Positions 52,205-61,083 of a DNA stretch of 64,000 nucleotides are shown piece after piece. Source of the stretch: Bdellovibrio bacteriovorus W (GTDB lineage: Bacteria > Bdellovibrionota > Bdellovibrionia > Bdellovibrionales > Bdellovibrionaceae); contig CP002190.1 in the NCBI GenBank assembly GCA_000525675.1, forward strand, positions 124,001 through 188,000, given 5' to 3'. Below the pieces are notes generated by a model. It worked only from the letters and a program-made list of their open reading frames with translations, was not told the DNA's origin and did no database searches. The first letter of the stretch is position 1; each line of letters starts with the position of its first letter. A program made the translations under genes and the position numbers.

Positions 52205-53649
52205 TCTTTTTCTGATTTTCGAGTCAGATTTTGCCAATCTAAGAAACTAATTTGCCAAGTCTTTAGGTAATACTGATTAAGGCTTTCAGGAATGCTTGAG
52301 GTGACCTGAAAGGCGCAGCGGTGGTGCAACTCGCGCTCACTCAAAGCCTGCTTGGTAGTGGCTTCGCAGAAGCGCTCAAGCCAGCTCTTTTGTAGCTGAT
52401 CCGAAACTTCAGAGACGATTTCTTTGCTGATAGAGCCGATCCAATCGGCATCGGAAAGAACGACGGGGTTTGTCGGGGTTAGGCCCGCATCAGGGAAGTT
52501 TTCATTCGAGCGATCCTTAAGTAAGGAATACTTTCTTTGAAAATCGAATTCAAACCCCTGCTTGTCCAGTGTGGCTTGGATCTTTCCCTTTAAAGTCTTT
52601 TCTGCTGAAACCTCTGTGGCTTGATAATAGTGTTTTCTATCTTCGGCGCGGTACTTAGTGACAGTCACAGATTCTGTTCCATCCATATTATCCCTGACAA
52701 CTTCATCAGACATGGAAGAGTTTCCAGAAAGTAGAGTCAGCATAGTTAAAATACTATCGGCGTTTGATTTTTTCTGAGTTTTAACACGCTTATAAGTGTC
52801 TTTATAGGGAACCTGAACTGTATAGACAGCCATTCTTGAAACGGGTGTTTCTTTATAGTTTTTCTCGAAGTCTCCTTGAATGGAAAGATCGAGATTTGCC
52901 GTGCCTTTTTTATCATACCACTTTGACTGTAAGAACGCGGTTTGGATATCGTGACTTAAACGATCCTGCAGGCTTTTATCTAGGTGAGTGAGAGAAGATT
53001 TCGGTGTGGCCCCTTTGAAAAGCACCACTGAGTTTTTGAGAGGTTTATCTTTTAAAGAGACTTCCCAGATAGAACAAGTGCGCTTCAGCCAGTCCATTGT
53101 GTAGTACTCGCTGCTTTGCAGGCCTTTGTGGGTCTCACTGCAAAAGCGCAGTCCTTGGCTATAGATTTTGTTTTTAAGGAGCGAAAGATTTTTTGAACGT
53201 GCCTCGCCCATAATGAAGTGGTTTTTATTAAACTCTACTTGTGCGGCTATGGGGTTTTTCTCGTGAATAAGTTTTTCAATTCTTTCTTCCACACGTTTTG
53301 AGAAATGAAGGATTTCTTCTTTTTGAGTTGAGAAGGCGACGCCGGAAGGGAAAACCTGCCATTCGTTTTCTTTTTTAATAATGTCTAAAAGCAGAGTCTC
53401 GCTATCGCGAAGATTGTCCCCGAGGCGCAAAAGCCGGACGTCGATCAATTTGCGGTTGATCCACTCTTGCTGAGCTTTACGTAAGCCTTCCAAGGCGTCG
53501 CCGTTTTGAGGACTTTCGGAGGTGGCCTGCTGAAAGAGAGTCAGAGCCTTTTCGTATTGGCCTGCCTCAAGGGCGTTGTACCCCTGTTGAGTGAGGCTTG
53601 CACAACCTAGTAGAAGGAACGGAACGAGGACAATGAGTTTGCGAAACAT
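52201..53649 (-). CDS. Large lipoprotein with N-terminal TPR-like repeats
   Basis: A 482-residue protein with lipobox LLGC (Cys16). Residues about 20-65 form TPR-like helices (GYNALEAGQYEKALTLFQQ). The rest is a soluble alpha/beta region without a motif I know; a stretch near residue 290-340 is Ser/Asn/Asp-rich. Its stop lies at the shared terminator. It seems to be transcribed alone. Function unknown; an outer-membrane periplasm-facing or surface protein. Confidence 0.8.
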   Translation of the reverse strand: MFRKLIVLVPFLLLGCASLTQQGYNALEAGQYEKALTLFQQATSESPQNGDALEGLRKAQQEWINRKLIDVRLLRLGDNLRDSETLLLDIIKKENEWQVFPSGVAFSTQKEEILHFSKRVEERIEKLIHEKNPIAAQVEFNKNHFIMGEARSKNLSLLKNKIYSQGLRFCSETHKGLQSSEYYTMDWLKRTCSIWEVSLKDKPLKNSVVLFKGATPKSSLTHLDKSLQDRLSHDIQTAFLQSKWYDKKGTANLDLSIQGDFEKNYKETPVSRMAVYTVQVPYKDTYKRVKTQKKSNADSILTMLTLLSGNSSMSDEVVRDNMDGTESVTVTKYRAEDRKHYYQATEVSAEKTLKGKIQATLDKQGFEFDFQRKYSLLKDRSNENFPDAGLTPTNPVVLSDADWIGSISKEIVSEVSDQLQKSWLERFCEATTKQALSERELHHRCAFQVTSSIPESLNQYYLKTWQISFLDWQNLTRKSEKE

Positions 53650-53790
53650 AAAAGATTTCCCGCGTGAGCTTGTTTTTTAGAAAACTTCTAAAATTCTAAG
53701 GGCAAAAAAGGGGGAGTTTAAGGCATAGCGTGTCGTATCAGACGCTTTACCGTGCGTGGATTTTTTTGGTAGTTTATTCAGATCAATTAA

Positions 53791-53867
53791 GGGGGTTTAG
53801 CTTAGTTGGTTAAAGCATCCCGCTCATAACGGGAGGATCGTGGGTTCAAGTCCCTCAGCCCCTACCA
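53791..53867 (+). tRNA. tRNA with CAU anticodon (Met elongator or Ile2)
   Basis: A 77-nt cloverleaf: acceptor GGGGGTT / AGCCCCT, D stem GCTT/AAGC, anticodon stem TCCCG/CGGGA with loop CTCATAA, T loop TTCAAGT, and encoded CCA. The 1:72 pair is G-U and 6:67 is U-G. The initiator type is excluded because of the paired end and because the anticodon stem lacks three G-C pairs in the initiator order. Met elongator versus Ile2 (lysidine) cannot be told by eye. One T-stem mismatch (50:64, U-U) is seen. Confidence 0.9.
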
Positions 53868-53964
53868 TTTTATACCGTCAGAGTATAACTAGATAAGCTT
53901 GTCTTTCTTTCATTGTTTCTCTCTAGAAAATAGCTAAAACTTAAAAACCGGGAGAAACGCTGAA

Positions 53965-55008
53965 TTGACTGAAAATAGCCGAAATACTTTTTTTGCAGTT
54001 CTAATCATTGCTTCGATGGCGTTCTCTTCATCCGTATCCCTTGCGCAGCCTAATACTGGCGAGTCCTTCACCATCTATATCGAAAATGACACCCGTCGTA
54101 TTGGCGGGCCAGGGTCAGACGATAACTACTCCAATGGACTGCGTCTGTCTTATGTCTATGCTGAAGATCAGGTTCCTAATTGGGTGCCGACTCTGACGGA
54201 TTGGTCAGAAGATCTGCGCCGTGAGTTTCGTAAATCCAGCAATACAAATTTTGGGATTTCCCTCGGGCATCAGATTTTTACGCCGAAAGATACCCAAACT
54301 GAAACTTTGATTACAGATGATCGTCCCTATGCTGGGTGGCTTTATTTTGGATTCATGGCTAGCTATCAGACAGTTTCTCATAGTCATTCCTTAGAATTGG
54401 ATTTAGGAGTGGTGGGGCCTGCAGCGATGGGAGAACAGGTTCAGAATAATTTCCATTCATTGATTGATGTGGAAAAAGCTAAAGGCTGGAACAATCAGTT
54501 GGACAATGAGCCGACAGTGCAGGTTTCTTATCAACAAAGACTTCGTTTTATTAAAGCAGAATTTCATGACAGCAGAGTCGCTGATTTGATTCCCTATTTT
54601 GGAGGAGCGGTTGGTAACGTTTTAATCGGTGCCCATGTGGGAGCTTTGTTGAGGGTCGGATTTAATATTCCCGATGACTTTGGTCCCACGCGCCCGTCTT
54701 CCACCGATGGTGATCCTGCCTTTATTCCACGCCCTGATATCAATGCACAGAAGTGGGGAGGTTATCTTTACGGGGGCTTGAGGGGAAATTTGGTAGCGCA
54801 TAATATTTTTCTAGATGGCAGTATTTTTCAACACAGCCACCATGTTACGAAATATCCCATGAATGTCGAGACCGAGTTTGGTGTAGGCGGGCGCTATGGT
54901 GGATGGAGTGTTGTTTGGCGATATGTCACTAAATCGCCAGAGTTTGAAGAGCGCAGTATTTTTAACAGCTTTGCTTCGATCAGTATCTCTTATGCAAGAA
55001 GCCTTTAA
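53965..55008 (+). CDS. LpxR-family (DUF2219) lipid A deacylase-like outer-membrane protein
   Basis: A 347-residue protein with a signal peptide (cut near SLAQ, residue 28). The mature start FTIYIENDTRR carries the N-D pair of the LpxR active site, and the family sequences DDNYSNGLRLSY, ISLGHQIFTP and DDRPYAGWLYFGF follow. The rest is a 12-stranded beta barrel. LpxR removes a 3'-acyloxyacyl group from lipid A. TTG is the only start that leaves a full signal peptide, with GGGAGA upstream. Probably modifies its own or its prey's lipid A. Confidence 0.88.
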   Translation: MTENSRNTFFAVLIIASMAFSSSVSLAQPNTGESFTIYIENDTRRIGGPGSDDNYSNGLRLSYVYAEDQVPNWVPTLTDWSEDLRREFRKSSNTNFGISLGHQIFTPKDTQTETLITDDRPYAGWLYFGFMASYQTVSHSHSLELDLGVVGPAAMGEQVQNNFHSLIDVEKAKGWNNQLDNEPTVQVSYQQRLRFIKAEFHDSRVADLIPYFGGAVGNVLIGAHVGALLRVGFNIPDDFGPTRPSSTDGDPAFIPRPDINAQKWGGYLYGGLRGNLVAHNIFLDGSIFQHSHHVTKYPMNVETEFGVGGRYGGWSVVWRYVTKSPEFEERSIFNSFASISISYARSL

Positions 55009-55151
55009 AGGCTGATTCATATCTATTTACATTTTATTTTATTCACACCTATTTCAAACAACAGCATTTAATTCTTGCAAAGAAACATCTTTCGTCGCGC
55101 CTGACTTACTCTCAAAATGAACTCTCAAGTTTTTCAAGGAGGAAGACGGAT

Positions 55152-55529
55152 ATGGAGAATTCAGCTGAGATCATGAAGGTTGGGGAAAAACTCGTGGACT
55201 TCTGTCGACGAGGAGAAAATCTAAAAGCAGTGGATGCGCTTTACTCTGATAAAGTGGAAAGTCATGAGGCTGTTTCAATGCCCGGGATGCCCGAAGGTAT
55301 AAATGGCATTGAAGCTATTCGTAAGAAAAATAAAGATTGGGAAGAGACTATGGAAACCCACAAAGTGGATGTGGACGGTCCTTTTCCGTGTGGAAACCGC
55401 TTTGCCGTTTATTATAATATCGATGCCACGGATAAAAAAACTAAGAAAAGAATGCAGATGAAAGAAGTTGGTCTCTACACAGTTCGCGATGGCAAAATCA
55501 TCAAAGAGGAATTCTTCTATTCGATGTAA
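55152..55529 (+). CDS. SnoaL-like (NTF2 fold) protein
   Basis: A 125-residue protein after a strong AAGGAGGAAG RBS. The NTF2/SnoaL fold is seen in the helical start (EIMKVGEKLVDFCRRGE), LYSDKVESHEA and the last strand TVRDGKIIKEEFFY. These domains bind or isomerise small molecules; substrate unknown. Its 3' end (40 bp) is duplicated at 60020-60059 on the far side of the fibre gene. Confidence 0.8.
   Translation: MENSAEIMKVGEKLVDFCRRGENLKAVDALYSDKVESHEAVSMPGMPEGINGIEAIRKKNKDWEETMETHKVDVDGPFPCGNRFAVYYNIDATDKKTKKRMQMKEVGLYTVRDGKIIKEEFFYSM
55483..55522 (+). repeat. 40-bp direct repeat, copy 1 (SnoaL 3' end)
   Basis: Matches 60020-60059 at 39 of 40 bases, with one G/T difference at the sixth base. 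It codes for the last residues of the SnoaL-like protein. Confidence 0.9.
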
Positions 55530-55552
55530 ATCGTATTCATCAAGAAATGATC

Positions 55553-55609
55553 TGTACCCCTAAAAATCTAGCAGGTCTTTTTCTATTCCTGTCCAATTTT
55601 CGGGGTACA
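55553..55609. other. Nested inverted repeat between the SnoaL and fibre genes
   Basis: TGTACCCC (55553-55560) and GGGGTACA (55602-55609) pair across a 41-nt loop that contains a smaller CAGG/CCTG pair. It lies between the two convergent stops, so it may act as a shared 3' structure. No good T run. Confidence 0.4.
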
Positions 55610-55634
55610 CTTTTATGATTTTTCCTAACCGAAG

Positions 55635-58600
55635 TTAGAGTGTTCCTGCTGCAGATTCGTAAACGGTCATTTCGCCTGGGTAGACAATTCTTCCATTGCC
55701 TACATACGTCGAATCGACTCGGAGTGACAGGAAGTAAACATTGCCAGGCTTGAACCGTAAATAAATATTTCCATCGGATCCAATGTATTGAGTTGGGTTG
55801 AAGTGGCCTTGTGGGTCACGGCTCTGAGGAGCTGTAATTATACTAGGAGTTAGAGCGTAAGAGTATCCAACGAATGTGAGGTCTATATCTTTGGCATCTC
55901 CGTAGGCGTATCCTTCGACTTTGAAGTGATACATATTGGTATGAACTGAGGGTTTAAATGGAGTTCTGATATGGATATAGAGCGCAGAACTGGATGTTTG
56001 AGTAAAAAAGCTAACGACATTGATGGTTTTGGCTCCAATTCCACTTCCAATAACAGTGCCGCCGCTAACCTCTAGTTTAGCTCTAGGATTGTCAGTTCCA
56101 ATTCCAATGTTCCCATTCTGGCTGATATTCATGCGGGATACAGCGACCTTACTGCCATCTGGTGTCGTGTTAAAAACTAAATTGCTCCCATTGGCAGACT
56201 CTGTCCAGTTCTCTGTAGCTTGGGAGATTATGCCAGTTTGAGCACCTGTGGAGGGTGCAAAGGAACTTCCATTATAGCCTGCAAAGATAAACTGTCCCAA
56301 GAAGTCGTTCTTTTGAAGGGCTACTGGAGCCGCTTCTGTGCCGCGTGCGGCGCGGGCAACAAACGGAGCTCCCCATAAATCGCTAGAGTTATAGTAGGTG
56401 GCGTGAATCCCCCTTCCTGCTGCGGATTGAGCGACAACTTCAAGCTGAGCGATTGGTTTTTGAGTTCCAACCCCCACGTTGCCGCCAGAGGAGTTTAAAA
56501 CAATATTTCCTGCTGTCATGTTGGATGTTCCAGCCAGCGTCAAAGTATTTTCAGCGGCAGTGCCGCCATAAAGAGTTTGTCCGCCGGAGCGACCCGCAAG
56601 AAGGGCATACTGCTTAAAAAGATCACCAGAAATTGCTGAGAACCCAGGGGTGCCTGAAGCGTTGGTGGTTAAAACTGAATTGTTCGCAGTTGTAAGACCT
56701 CCGATAACATTGTTAGCCGAGGAATAAAGCAGCTGGTTCGCCGTGGTTGTTGATGGGTAACTGGCTGTGCTGAAAGTGGGACCAGTAACACTATTGTGTT
56801 GTAAAACAGAGCCATGGACCACGCTAGAGACTGAAGTGAGTGCTGTGCCACCTGGATTTGAGGTGATAACGCTAGATGCTCCAAAGCTGCTGGCATTGGT
56901 GCCGCCGTTAGCGATTGGCAGTACACCACTCACATCCGAAGTCAGTGTGACGGCGTTTCCGCCGGAGAGGGCACCCGCAGCGGTATTCTTCACAATTCCC
57001 GCTGTTGTAAAATTAGAAAGAGTCAAACCTGAAAACGTTGGAGTCGCCGCCGTATGAATATTCTGCGGAGTCGCAAGGGTCACAGAACCCGCCGCATTGG
57101 TCACAGTGACTTGATTGGCAGTGCCGTTTAAAGCTTTGTATTCATAGCCTGTGGCACCTGCATTCATGCCTAAAATTCTATTAGCTGCTCCAAGTCCTGT
57201 CAGTCCAGCAAGAGAAATTGTCGGCGTTGCTCCACCTGTTGAACTCAATGGTAAGGTGGTGCCGACCGATGTAACAGTTCCATTTGTTAAAGTCTGCCAA
57301 GATAAATTACCAGCACCATCATTAATCAATGCTTGAGTTCCAGTGCTTTGTGCAGCAGGCAACCTCAAAACATAATTTGTGGCAATCGCACCTGACGGGC
57401 CTTGGACAGTCACAGAGTTCCCATTAGTTCCTGCAGTGTAAGCGCTGCCAGTGTTTGCAGAAAATTTGAGATTACCAGTCATAGAGTCGCCAGCTTTGAG
57501 CACATTGAGTGAAGCGGCACCCGTTAAACTTGCAGTAATATTTCCTGCACTGAAATTACCTGAAGCATCACGCTTAACGATTGTGGAGGCAGTGTTCACA
57601 TTTGTTGCAGCATTTGCAGCCACTTCAGCAGTATGTACATCCGCTGCTGTTGAGCCACCGACAGATTTCACAGTTGCAGGAACCGAACCAGAACCTGACG
57701 CTGTGACATCGCCAGTTAGAGCGGTGATGGTGCCGCCAGCACCCGCGGCTGAAGCAATAACTGCCCAAGCACCGGAGTTATATTGGTAAATCTTTTGAGT
57801 ATCCGCTGCGAAATACAGATCGCCCATTAGAGGAGAGGCTGGTTTACTAGAGTCAGCACCAGAGCTGATCGTTGTAACACCTCCACCATTTTTAACGACC
57901 GAGTCAGTAATACCATAACCACTCAAAGTAGTAGGTTTATTAGTTGTGATCTTAGACCAATCCAAATTAGGAATATCAGAAGCAACTAAAGATGCGGAAC
58001 CAGAAGTGACACGGCCTTTAGAATCCGTCGTCACTTTATAATAAGTGCCCGGAGTTCCAGTCGCAGCTAGTGTTAGAGTTGTAGAACCTGCAGCCGATGT
58101 TACATCGCCAGTAAATGCTGGCAGTGCAGAAGCTGGTAAAGTTCCATTCAGATCACTCGCTTGCAGAGTTGAATTTACAAACGCTGAACCATTGTGGCGA
58201 ATATAGTCACCAGAAGTTGGTGTCGTAAGGGTTAATGTAGATCCTTGAAGTTTAGCAATTGTTGCAGGCGCAGAGCCTGGACCACTTGCAATCACATCGC
58301 CAGCTAAGGCGGTCACATAGTTCCCAGCAGCTTGTTTGTTATTAAATGTCGTCCAATCAGCAGAAGATAAATAGCCACCAGTAGAAGAAGTCGCTTGAGA
58401 AATGGAAACAACTGGATTTGAAGTTCCAGAAGCAACACTAATGGGTGAAGTGCCAGAAACAGAAGTCACGGTTCCCGGATTTCCTGCAGGCAGAGTCGCA
58501 GGAGCCCACTTTGTACCATTCCACTGCAAAACTTGATCGGAGGTTGGTGCTATTGGATCAATAGGTTGATTCTGTAAAGCCACGACTTTCGCGGAACCAA

Positions 58601-59810
58601 TAGATCCAGTGACATCTCCCGCCAAGCCCACATTGATTGCTTGGCATTGGAAATTCCCCGAAACAGAATTCCAATATATAGTTTGTGAAGGTGAACATCC
58701 CGCAGAGGAAATATAGCCGTTAAACGCAGACTGAGTAATGTAATTAGAGAGTGTCGAAGAGAAATTAGAAATATCACCTGTGGTTAAAGTATTCGCAGAC
58801 CAATTTGTACCATTATACTTTAGAATTTGTCCTGAATTTGGCGCAATGGAACTTACACTAACACCTTGAAGAGCGGCCACCGTAGGACTTGGATAGTTCC
58901 CTGCCAGATCTCCGCTAGCAGCGCCACCTGGTGCGACTCCCGCTATCGCAATATTACCGGCTGCGGTTAAACGACCTTGAGCATCGACAGTGAACGTGGG
59001 TACCTGAGCAGCAGAGCCATAAGATCCTGCGATAACAGATGTATTTTCAAGACTGATAGTTCCACTTGTTGTAATCGGGCCGCCTGTTAAACCTGCACCT
59101 GTCGAGATGTTGACGACAGATCCTGAACCAGCAGCCAAACAAGTCATCGCGGAACCATTCCAAGACAGGTAAGTTCCAGTACTGCACGTAGGAAGACCGG
59201 CTTTTATTAAGAAATCTGTCGCGACGTTCGTTCCGAGTTTTTCCGCAGAAAAAGCATAGCCCGCAAATGGAACAGAACGAATGATGTTATCAGGAGTAAT
59301 TGTTTGCCACGATTTACCATCGTAAAAAGAAACCCGTAATTTTCTCAGGTCACCAGAAGAAGCTTGATAGGTGCTTGTGCTGTTTGAGCAAGAATAGGAG
59401 TCGCTCAAGGTGCAAGTGCCACAATTAAAAAGAGCGCTGTTATTGAATGCATTGAGTATGCTTGAGCTACCTAAGGGATATTGAATGGCCCCCAGGCCAA
59501 TGGGTACGTCAAAGACTCCGCCGGAATTGACCATGTTAATCCCGGTGACCTGCTCTTGATAGATAAGACATTGACCAAGAGGATCCATGATCTGAAATAG
59601 AAAAGAAACGGCATTATATTCCAGAGGCTTGCCACTGGTATTCAAGATTCTACCCTGATAAGTAAGAGAAATGGGGGAGGCTGGCGCTACTTCAGAAAAA
59701 AGAAAGAACAATAGTGTAAAGGCGATCATGGCAATGAGTCGATGTTTCAAATTAAACAAGGTTATATCTTTGCGATCGTCTTTTATAAGAAATCTTCCAG
59801 CACGTACCAT
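55635..59810 (-). CDS. Giant secreted fibre / adhesin (mosaic adhesive trimer-like)
   Basis: A 1391-residue protein. A hydrophobic signal sequence near residues 25-45 is followed by a conserved N-terminal domain (SLTYQGRILNTSGKPLEYN). Then come at least five related modules beginning GDV or GDL (GDVTGSIGSAKVVALQ, GDVIASGPGSAPATIAKLQG, GDVTASGSGSVPATVK), with the recurring QVLQWNGTKWAPATL motif; long Ser/Thr/Gly/Asn stretches; NVGVGTQKPIAQLEV and NIGIGTDNPRAKLEVSG motifs; and a unique C-terminal beta domain of about 115 residues. This is the layout of phage-tail-fibre-like Bdellovibrio MAT proteins that bind prey through the C-terminal tip. ATG at 59810 with AAGGA; a TTG at 59867 is less likely. 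Confidence 0.8.
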   Translation of the reverse strand: MVRAGRFLIKDDRKDITLFNLKHRLIAMIAFTLLFFLFSEVAPASPISLTYQGRILNTSGKPLEYNAVSFLFQIMDPLGQCLIYQEQVTGINMVNSGGVFDVPIGLGAIQYPLGSSSILNAFNNSALFNCGTCTLSDSYSCSNSTSTYQASSGDLRKLRVSFYDGKSWQTITPDNIIRSVPFAGYAFSAEKLGTNVATDFLIKAGLPTCSTGTYLSWNGSAMTCLAAGSGSVVNISTGAGLTGGPITTSGTISLENTSVIAGSYGSAAQVPTFTVDAQGRLTAAGNIAIAGVAPGGAASGDLAGNYPSPTVAALQGVSVSSIAPNSGQILKYNGTNWSANTLTTGDISNFSSTLSNYITQSAFNGYISSAGCSPSQTIYWNSVSGNFQCQAINVGLAGDVTGSIGSAKVVALQNQPIDPIAPTSDQVLQWNGTKWAPATLPAGNPGTVTSVSGTSPISVASGTSNPVVSISQATSSTGGYLSSADWTTFNNKQAAGNYVTALAGDVIASGPGSAPATIAKLQGSTLTLTTPTSGDYIRHNGSAFVNSTLQASDLNGTLPASALPAFTGDVTSAAGSTTLTLAATGTPGTYYKVTTDSKGRVTSGSASLVASDIPNLDWSKITTNKPTTLSGYGITDSVVKNGGGVTTISSGADSSKPASPLMGDLYFAADTQKIYQYNSGAWAVIASAAGAGGTITALTGDVTASGSGSVPATVKSVGGSTAADVHTAEVAANAATNVNTASTIVKRDASGNFSAGNITASLTGAASLNVLKAGDSMTGNLKFSANTGSAYTAGTNGNSVTVQGPSGAIATNYVLRLPAAQSTGTQALINDGAGNLSWQTLTNGTVTSVGTTLPLSSTGGATPTISLAGLTGLGAANRILGMNAGATGYEYKALNGTANQVTVTNAAGSVTLATPQNIHTAATPTFSGLTLSNFTTAGIVKNTAAGALSGGNAVTLTSDVSGVLPIANGGTNASSFGASSVITSNPGGTALTSVSSVVHGSVLQHNSVTGPTFSTASYPSTTTANQLLYSSANNVIGGLTTANNSVLTTNASGTPGFSAISGDLFKQYALLAGRSGGQTLYGGTAAENTLTLAGTSNMTAGNIVLNSSGGNVGVGTQKPIAQLEVVAQSAAGRGIHATYYNSSDLWGAPFVARAARGTEAAPVALQKNDFLGQFIFAGYNGSSFAPSTGAQTGIISQATENWTESANGSNLVFNTTPDGSKVAVSRMNISQNGNIGIGTDNPRAKLEVSGGTVIGSGIGAKTINVVSFFTQTSSSALYIHIRTPFKPSVHTNMYHFKVEGYAYGDAKDIDLTFVGYSYALTPSIITAPQSRDPQGHFNPTQYIGSDGNIYLRFKPGNVYFLSLRVDSTYVGNGRIVYPGEMTVYESAAGTL

Positions 59811-60019
59811 TACCCAATCCTTCTTCAGATTAAGCTCTCCGAATAACTTTTCGGTATTCTGTGACAATTTCTTAAATCAAGAGGCTTCTGATGTTCGATG
59901 ATGAGACGGTGAGAAGTTCTAAAGGTCGACATTTAGTAGCCTGACTAAAGTCGCAAACGCGCTGAGGATCTGAAAAAACTCAGATTTAAAATCCAGATGA
60001 GCGAAGACTGACTTTCCAA

Positions 60020-60064
60020 TTCGCTATGGCAAAATCATCAAAGAGGAATTCTTCTATTCCACGT
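60020..60064 (+). pseudogene. Remnant of a second SnoaL gene (3' end only)
   Basis: In frame it reads RYGKIIKEEFFYST and a TAA, the same C-terminus as the protein at 55152. A stop lies a few codons upstream, so only the end of a duplicated gene survives. Bases 60020-60059 are copy 2 of the 40-bp repeat. Confidence 0.8.
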
Positions 60065-60090
60065 AAAAAGAAAAGAGTAATTCCTAATGC

Positions 60091-60120
60091 AAAGAGAGGG
60101 AGCTAAAGTCCCTCTCTTTT
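60091..60120. terminator. Bidirectional terminator
   Basis: AAAGAGAGGGA (60091-60101), loop GCTAAAG, TCCCTCTCTTT (60109-60119). It now ends the oxidoreductase gene on the minus strand and may once have ended the lost SnoaL copy. Confidence 0.85.
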
Positions 60121-60128
60121 ATTTTAAA

Positions 60129-60980
60129 CTAATTCAAAAACTCTGGCAGGGTCTCTTTCATCGGTGTTGTTTTGCGGCCCAGAAGATGGCTCAGATCATG
60201 GGTCTCGTCGTAAAGGCCGCCCTTAGAGGCTGCAACGTCAGATTGGGCTAGCACACCCGCAAAAGGCTCGGGCAGTCCGACCTTCACAAGTAACGCTTTG
60301 TAATCTGTTTCGGAGAGATCCGTGTATTTAACATCCTTCCCAGTTTGTTTAGAAATTTCTTTCGCAAGATCACTCAGCGTATAGCTTTCATCTCCTGCTA
60401 GTTCATAAAGGGGTTTAGGGTTTTCCATTGTAAGAACTTTAGCAGCCGCCTCTGCGTAGTCTTTGCGAGGTGCTGAAGAAATACGTCCTTCTTTCACAGC
60501 GCCGAACACAGCTCCATGTTCAACGGCTGATTTTGCACTTTGGACGTAGTTTTCGGTGTACCAGCCATTACGCAAAATAGAATAGGGAATGCCGCTGGCT
60601 TTAATAAGCTCTTCCGTCTGACGATGCTCTTCGGCTAAAACTAAATTAGAAGTGTCTGCGCGCAGAAGGCTTGTGTAGACAATCAATTTCAAATGTCCGT
60701 ATTTTTTTGCAGCCTCAAGTACGTTCTTGTGTTGTTGGAAACGCTTGCCGACCTCACTGCCAGACACAAGCATTAGCTTATCGATGCCCGTAAAAACCTT
60801 TTCCCAAGAGTGTGCATCGTCATAATCGGCGACACGAACTTGCACTCCTAAAGCTTTTAAAGATTCTGCTTTTTGAGGGTTCCTCACAGCAGCTACAATT
60901 TGATTTGCAGGAACTGTTTTTAAGAGGGATTGAATAATCATTGGACCTAGGTGACCTGTGGCGCCGGTAACTAAAATCAT
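60129..60980 (-). CDS. NAD(P)-binding quinone-oxidoreductase-like protein (QOR2/NmrA type)
   Basis: A 283-residue extended SDR protein. The nucleotide site is MILVTGATGHLG; AAVRNP gives the NADP-binding Arg, and the LRNGWYTENY region matches QOR2 (YtfG) and NmrA-like enzymes. It reduces quinones or senses redox cofactor ratio. It is divergent from a LysR regulator 103 bp away, a common pairing. AGGAG RBS. On the minus strand TATACT (61021-61016) is a good -10. Confidence 0.88.
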   Translation of the reverse strand: MILVTGATGHLGPMIIQSLLKTVPANQIVAAVRNPQKAESLKALGVQVRVADYDDAHSWEKVFTGIDKLMLVSGSEVGKRFQQHKNVLEAAKKYGHLKLIVYTSLLRADTSNLVLAEEHRQTEELIKASGIPYSILRNGWYTENYVQSAKSAVEHGAVFGAVKEGRISSAPRKDYAEAAAKVLTMENPKPLYELAGDESYTLSDLAKEISKQTGKDVKYTDLSETDYKALLVKVGLPEPFAGVLAQSDVAASKGGLYDETHDLSHLLGRKTTPMKETLPEFLN

Positions 60981-61015
60981 AACGAACTCCTTTTTATTTG
61001 TTAGAAGACTTCGCC

Positions 61016-61081
61016 AGTATAGTTTCTTGATTCGATCTAATAAATAGCTTCCGAGTTAATACATTGTTTCTTATTATGAAA
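61016..61081. promoter_or_regulatory. Divergent promoter/operator region of the oxidoreductase-lysR pair
   Basis: A minus-strand -10 TATACT (61021-61016) serves the oxidoreductase. TTTC-N7-GAAA (61067-61081), extended by ATT and AAT on the flanks, lies directly before the lysR ATG and may be the autoregulatory site of the LysR protein. Confidence 0.4.
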
Positions 61082-61083
61082 TA

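Larger units (their letters stand above)
59811..60128. other. Upstream region of the fibre gene, with a gene-end remnant
   Basis: About 200 bp upstream of the fibre start hold no complete ORF. ATCTGA-N6-TCAGAT forms a small hairpin near 59970. Then follow the SnoaL remnant and the shared terminator. On the minus strand TTGTCA-N16-TATTCG about 60 nt before the ATG is a weak promoter candidate. I saw no sigma-28 motif. Confidence 0.4.

Noticed and set aside
57451-57789. 112-codon plus-strand ORF inside the fibre gene
   Set aside because: Mirror frame of a Ser/Thr/Gly/Ala-rich coding region; no RBS or family pattern.
55635-59810. Repetitive DNA resembling a CRISPR or tandem-repeat array
   Set aside because: The repetition is at protein level, with degenerate modules of variable length; there are no identical short repeats with regular spacers.
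55635-59810. Prophage tail fibre
   Set aside because: No capsid, tail, lysis or integrase genes are nearby and the protein has a secretion signal.
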